Shown here in pieces: positions 58,081 to 64,000 of a DNA stretch of 64,000 nucleotides. This DNA comes from Thunnus maccoyii. Its lineage: Eukaryota > Chordata > Actinopteri > Scombriformes > Scombridae. The stretch lies in the NCBI RefSeq assembly GCF_910596095.1, contig NC_056553.1, positions 24,500,725 through 24,564,724 on the forward strand, read 5' to 3'. Each line of letters starts with the position of its first letter. Within the stretch, counting starts at the first letter, position 1. The notes beneath the pieces were generated by a model. It saw nothing but the letters and a program-made list of their open reading frames with translations. It was not told the DNA's origin and did no database searches. Both the position numbers and the translations under genes were made by a program.

Positions 58081-59680
58081 GCACTATATGCATAGCAAAG
58101 TTACAAACAAATTGAGGGAAAAAACTGGAGAAAATGTATTACAACTTTGTTATGTTTGTTTAAGATTGTTAGGAAAATCAGATAGGTATAAAACAAACAA
58201 TCTATATCTATAAAAATGTTGTGAGTATATATGAGTATATTTTAACAATATAAGTTTGATTTTTAAAATGCTGTATGCAGCACAGTTCTTCATTTCCTTC
58301 AGTCAAGTATTCCAAAGATTTTCTTCTCTCAGAAAAAATTGATTGTCCAAGTTTGCTGCATCTATATGTGACAGTACTGTTGTCATGGAAACTGTGTTTG
58401 TTTTCCTTGAGGGACTGTCCATACTGTAACTTTATTGAAGTGGCTTAAAGGAGGAGGTGCCATTCCATGCAGAATTTTAAAATATGAAACACAAATCAAA
58501 TTATACTTCGATCTTTGCTGTTGTCTGATGACTGGTGGAGCAGGCACAAACAATATTCAAACAGCTGTTCAAAGGTGTGTCTACATCCTTTTGTAGCTAC
58601 CTGTGATAGTGGAAATCACACACAGTTTCACAAAAACTCGGATTTGTAAAACACAATGTGTATAGTATGTATGGTTTTAAATCTGAAGAAACAGATAATT
58701 ATGTACATATATTTCTGTGTTGTGTATATAGAGTTTTGTTTGTGAACTTACAGAGTTTTATGCCTCTAGCTGGCCCCTGGTGTCACAGAGGCAGCACATG
58801 AACAGTAGGTTATCAGGGAAGACGACCACATTGCCTTGGGGATTTGGCATTCCAAATTGGGAGGATAATGCGGGAAAGATAGGGAGAAGATGCTTGAGGC
58901 ACACTGTGGCTTTAATAGGTGAGCAGCTTAGTAATTCAACCTGATACATGGAAGTAAAAGGAGGGAGCATCCTCAGGGTGTAACTGCATTACCTTCCAGA
59001 AGCTTTCCACTGGATGTTTATGTAAGTAATGCATCTTGTTTTTTGGGACCTATGTTAATGTTTGAGTGGCATCCTCCTGGCTATTCTCTTCTATACACTG
59101 TTTTATTGAGGTGAGGATTACAGCATGAATCAGTGCTGTAAAAAAATTTAACTGCAGTAATGTGGATAAGGGTTGTTTCTTGTTTTTGAATAGTTTCAAA
59201 AACAGCTTATATTTTAATCATCGCTCTAATGACACATTTTGTCCAATGTCTTCCTATAATCTGTTGCTGGTAGCACTTCCCAGCAACAGCAAAGCGGGTA
59301 GTAATTCCCACTTTTTTCCAAGAAATCATCTTTAACCACATGTAAATGGCAAAGAGACCAGAATGCAAACTTGTATGTTCTGATGCGTCAAGGACAATAG
59401 GTGCAGGGTATGTAAGGCTGACCATCATTAATCGGTCAAACACAGACACAAGTGGAAATTTCTTGATGTTAATTAATGTTAAATACAAGGTTAGGCTTTG
59501 CTGTTGGCTTCCACAGCAGTCCAGTCATCTCAAAAAGAGAGAGTGAGAGAGTGAATGAGTTGAGAGCACAAGTGAATGAGCATGAGAGAAGGTGTGTGTG
59601 GGGGGTGGGGGAGTTGGAGAAGTAGTGGAACGTAAGTTCAATTTTACATACTCCTGCGAAGAGCTCTAATCATCCATAAT
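58081..59680. other. No gene recognised
   Basis: AT-rich sequence between two LINE remnants, with no supported feature. Confidence 0.55.
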
Positions 59681-59689
59681 AAGATGTGG

Positions 59690-61100
59690 GTATCCCATGG
59701 CTGTGCAGGGCCTTTAGATTGAACCAGTGGTTCCTAATATTTCTTTTTAACAAAAAAGTCGTGTGTAGTTTGGGCTCATGTTTGAGATCTCTACAAGACA
59801 TTATAGACATCTATTTCCCACTCATATTAACATCAACAAACAGGAGTTCGCTAAACTCAAGGATCTGTCACAGGCTATCCTTATGCTGGATGAACAGTAT
59901 GCTCTATCACCTAACCCCGATATGTACAAGGAAAGGCTATGTCTTCAAACTGAATATGATCTGCTATCGACCTGCAAGGAAGAACGATTGCTATTGAAAA
60001 CTCATCACAAGTTTTAAGAACATGGAGAGAAAGGTAGCAAACTTGTAGCATCCCAACCTCGACAATCCATCTCTTCCTGATTGATACCCCAAATTAAATC
60101 TCCCACCAGAAGCATATTACCCAAACACAAGGCAATAAATGAATGTTTCACAATATTTTACTCATCTTTGTATTTCTCAGAGCGCCCAGACAACCATCCC
60201 TGATCAACTCTTTCTTTAACAACGTAGAATTACCATCAGTCAGTGGTCAACTCAATTCTGGGCTCGGGCAGCCACTAACTTTATCTGAAATTACTGGAGC
60301 ACACACAGCTCCCCACAGCTATGTAGAGTGGGAAATTCCCTGGCCTGATGGATTCCCCGTTGAATTTTTTAAAGTTTTCCACATTGCTATCACTTCTACT
60401 CCATGTTTAGACATGTTTATTGAATCCTTTGACTCCCACAACACTAACTCAAGCTTCAATTTCTCTATTAGCCAAAAAAGAGAAAGATCCAATCCACTGT
60501 TAATCTTTTAGGCATATCTCGCTTTTCGATGTTGATTACAAAATTCTAGCCAAGGCTCTTGCTCTTCAGCTGGAGACAGTCTTGCCTTCAATCATCTCTA
60601 CTGATCAAACTGGTTTTATTCAGGGGCACAACTCTTTTCACAGTCTGTGACAGCTATCTGATATCATTTATACACCATCCCCACCCAAAGCTCAAGAAAT
60701 AATTCTCTCTTTATATGCTGAGAAAGCATTCGACCAGGTTAAATGGAAATACGCCTTTGTCACTATGCTAAAATTTGGCCTTTCTGCTGAATTTGTGTTC
60801 TGGCTGAAGCTGCTGTACTCATCGCCTGTAGCGTCTGCCTGCTCCAACAATGTTTATTCTCCTTATTTTCAGCTCCAAAGGTTGTCCACGAGACATGGTT
60901 GTTCACTCTCCCCTCTTTTATTTATAATAGCTGTTCAGCCACTTGCCATATCCTTGCAACACTGCCCATACTTAAATGGAATTATTTGAAAAGACACTGA
61001 GCCTAAGGTCTCATTATATGCAGATGATTTACTTCTTTACATTTCCAACTCCATTTCTTCTGTTCCACATATTCCTTCTATTTTAATCACAGCCTCCGTG
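59690..61100 (+). mobile_element. Second L1-Tx1-like LINE ORF2 fragment
   Basis: Plus-strand pieces in order: a helical linker region (59,780-60,017) with FAKLKDLSQAILMLDEQYAL; APRQPSLINSFFNNVELP (60,183-60,240); WPDGFPVEFFKVF (the PGPDGFPxEFYK block); YKILAKALALQLE, DQTGFIQGHNSFHSL; LYAEKAFDQVKWKYAFV; TRHGCSLSPLLFIIAVQPLA; and KVSLYADDLLLYISNS at about 61,005-61,050, so the ADD motif is intact here. Frameshifts break it at several places, and both the endonuclease and the C-terminal end are absent. Confidence 0.75.
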
Positions 61101-61675
61101 TTGCTGTTTCAGTGTGTATGAAAATTGTGTTTTAAATACCTCAGTAGTTTTTTAATTTGTCATCGGTCTAATTTGTATAATCTACATTGTTCGTCAGATG
61201 CAATGGAAAAACAGGGAATGCAAAATGAACTTGTAGTTCTTACTTTATTTCCTGAATTTGGTCCCTCTAGTTCCACAGTTCCTGGAAGTGTTTGGTTGAA
61301 ATGAGTCAGTGATTTTGATCTTCTGAATGTTTTTTGATGTAGGGATTTCACTTACATGCAGTATGTAAGTTGGATGCATTAAGCCCACATTGCATTGGAT
61401 CAATCTGATCAGAAATCTAAACATCTAACAGTTAAAGTTGCAATGGATGTTTTTTCCTAAGTCAAACAAATCATAACTAATTTCTTTGCATATAATTTAA
61501 TTGCAGCAGTGATTCTTGCTGTTTAAAACAGGATAGCAGCATTACATATGTGGTCTCATCATCCATCCACATCATGTTGGGTGGAGAGTAAAAATTCTTG
61601 TGCAATTTTCAAGTATTCAATTCATATGACAATGCAAAGTGGTGTTGTTTAATACAAATAACTGCTTACTGTTAA

Positions 61676-63317
61676 AGGGGGGGGGCTTTTCCTTATTTTC
61701 AGACATGTATAATGTCACAATGTCGGATGTTCATGTTAAAAGTGGCCAACGTGTCAAATAACAAGGTAAACGTATGCAGCAGTAGTCCCTGTGAGCAAAA
61801 AGCAGCAGCTTCAGATTGCTCTGAACGCTCGGTTTCCAACGATTTTCTCTACTTTCAGCCCGAGCTGACCTCAGTTTGTGATGGATTTCTGTATATAGTC
61901 ATCTGCTAAACCCACAGCTTGCTGTGAGTGTTTTTCCATTACATAGCAGTGCAAAGTAAAATAAGTTGTTTACCTATTGGAGGTGTGCTGGTTTCTTTAA
62001 AATGGACTTATTTCTTTCTATGGACATCTGTTATATGCACAGCACACAAGTTCGCTGCTCCGCTCCGGGAGTAGCCATGACTCCATTACACAGCACAGCA
62101 AAGTAAAATAAGTAGTTTACCTGTTGGAGGTGTGCTGGTTGTCTGCAGTTCTTCATAAAACATCTCACTGTGGTTGTTTTTGCTTGTACTAGTCCTCCCT
62201 GTGTTATTTCTAACTGATCTGCTGAACACATAGCTCCATATGTTGTTGTTTCAACCGGTTTTTAGCGCTGCTAACGAAGCTCTGCTAATTCAGTGAGGAA
62301 CACGTTTTTACGTCCTGTAAATTCTTCACAATAAAAGTCTCCCATTAGTTAGTCAGTTAAAGCTTTTAATTTGAAGCAGTAAAGCAGGAAATGTTTGGTT
62401 TGCATTGACGGTAAAGTGTAATGGGAAATTGCTGATCACTCAATAAACACACAAAGAGAGCATTATTAGGTTATGAAATAATGTAATCAAATAATACAAT
62501 CAGAAGTATAATGCATCATAGTTCTGGAGACAAAGATACATACCACCTAGCTATCTTTTCTTTGTCTGAAAGATTGGCACTTAACCAGTCCCTTTAATAC
62601 CACTTGTACAGAATTTAAGATATCTGTTTACTAACCTTACAGGTCAGCAACCAACCCTCAGATAGAAACACAAGTCAAAAGTTCAACTAACCTAGGAACA
62701 GTCTTTCTTCACGACCATATATGACAGTACATAAGCATGCACCAAGTAGCATCACAAAATAACATTACTACTTTATTAAATTAAGGACAAACCACACTAT
62801 CCTCTAAAGCTTATCAGTTTTACACATGAACATCTACATAACTATAGTTTATCACTGGCTCAGATAAGGGTATAACAGAATAAACTGAACTGTTAAACAC
62901 ACAGCTGCCTCATCTTACACAGCAAAGAACTAAGTTTAGAATAGACATAGCACAGAGGAATTTAAAATGTGTGAAACACAAACTAACACTAAACTGAACT
63001 TAAACACTCTGAAACATGTATGATATATTTAAGAAATACATCAAATGATAACCTATTATTCACTTTTCTTTTACAAAAGTTACATAACTCTGATACGTAA
63101 AGCTGGCCTATCATAACAGAGTGGGCTCATTGGAAGGGGCGTTGTGAAGAGACAGGTGCTAAAACGGAGTGTCAGAGTAACTGTGTATATTGAGGGGCTG
63201 CATAAAGGGCCACTATAAGATAAATAAGGAGTTATTTGAACTTTGAATCATGCCAAGCTACTCTAGTGGAGTCCAAAAATAAAATTTTAGAGCTGAAATT
63301 AGCATAATAGGTCCTCT
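61676..63317. mobile_element. TTAA-flanked non-autonomous DNA element
   Basis: TTAA occurs at 61,672-61,675 and 63,318-63,321. The left end continues AAGGGGG and CTTTTCCTTATTTTC with ATAATGTCACAATGTCGGAT; the right end reads GGGCCACTATAAGATA, AGCATAATAGGTCCTC. Both are familiar ends of one abundant fish MITE family. The interior has a ~58-bp direct repeat at about 61,936-61,993 and 62,083-62,140 (CAAAGTAAAATAAG, GGAGGTGTGCTGG). No transposase is encoded. Confidence 0.65.
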
Positions 63318-63321
63318 TTAA

Positions 63322-64000
63322 GCTTCATTTGTAGACCAGCAGAAATGGTAATATGGGGGTAAATAATGTGTTCATGTATGTTCAAAATCAGGGTTAAGTT
63401 ATCCCTAATCATGGACTATGGCTGATGTCAGGCATCAGTGTGGGTTTCAGGAACATATAATTTACTACACAAGCCAGTCGCAATTACCAACTGGAAAATT
63501 ATAATTATAGTCATCCCAGTGAAACATGAAATCAGCCTGACTGACCAACCCCACGCTGCAAAGATGTTTGTGATGCCACTTTGTCACTTTGAAATCACTA
63601 AAAAAACATTTAATAGGTGGTAGAAGCTTATGTATTGTATAAAACAGCATCTCATAGAGCTATTGGATTAATTTTAGGAGCTTTTGGCCTTTTTGTGTTT
63701 TGTGACAGATGGCAGGATAGTTATGAAATTTTATTTCAATTTGAAATATCCTATCTTACATAAAGCCCACGCAACTAAGCTGTGTAATACAGTTAAGTAT
63801 TAGTACAACACAGCTGTGTAGGGCAGCAAGAGTTATTTCTCTGGTCTTTCAGGGTAATTGAGGACCATATTATATGAAAAGTAGCTCTTATTTATAAAGT
63901 ACTAGAGTCTGTTCCTGTGTTGTGGTTTGGTTGTCATTTATTGTGTCAAAGTTTTATTGGAAATGGGGATGTACTTTATCTTCCTGTTCCAGCTCAGCAG
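63322..64000. other. No gene recognised
   Basis: AT-rich sequence to the window end, with no supported feature. Confidence 0.55.

Noticed and set aside
1..64000. tRNA, rRNA and other structured RNA genes
   Set aside because: Scanned by eye for A/B-box and cloverleaf patterns; none could be supported, though a covariance-model search was not possible.

Overview
This window looks like a piece of a teleost (bony fish, probably perciform-like) chromosome. The evidence is vertebrate-style intron/exon structure, abundant TG/CA microsatellites, Tc1, piggyBac, P-element/THAP9-like and L1-Tx1-like transposon remnants, and short dispersed repeats of a kind I know from fish genomes. Coding content is low. 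I can support one host gene firmly and one first exon tentatively. Most other coherent protein-like sequence is decayed transposon.

Layout. 1-480: N-terminal half of a Tc1-type transposase. 3.2-3.5 kb: dispersed repeat. 3.9-5.5 kb: broken piggyBac transposase on the minus strand, ending in a TTAA terminus. 11.18-13.80 kb: last five coding exons of stk17a (DRAK1-type Ser/Thr kinase, plus strand), with a long AT-rich 3' UTR region that may reach 16.8 kb. Exons for the N-lobe are not in the window and should lie upstream of base 1. 16.8-22.5 kb: gene-free. 22.56-24.24 kb: broken THAP9/P-element-type transposase. 25.8-29.9 kb: exon-like pieces of an integrase plus Ulp1-like protease element. 30.4-32.7 kb: two same-family LTRs in opposite orientation, interleaved with two ~400-bp inverted arms. 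37.0-38.0 kb: L2/Jockey-like LINE RT remnant. 39.2-39.8 and 46.2-46.8 kb: two copies of an unrecognised ~0.5-0.6 kb sequence. 46.8-47.15 kb: G-rich tract, GC-box-like motif and a candidate first coding exon encoding a 17-residue signal-peptide-like start. 50.6-58.1 kb: near full-length but dead L1-Tx1-like LINE, split by a 1.48-kb piggyBac-type deletion derivative (TTAA duplication) and by a solo LTR (TAACA duplication). 59.7-61.1 kb: second L1-Tx1-like fragment. 61.7-63.3 kb: TTAA-flanked non-autonomous element.

The kinase is the only gene whose function can be read. Its C-lobe, activation segment and conserved C-terminal tail are intact. Two of its splice acceptors abut long TG repeats, and one exon lies between a TG repeat and a complementary CA repeat. 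The most informative structures are the nested insertions in the 50.6-58.1 kb LINE, the palindromic LTR complex, and the integrase/Ulp1 element. I found no CRISPR array, operon, rRNA or tRNA. All calls were made by eye, with no database search.
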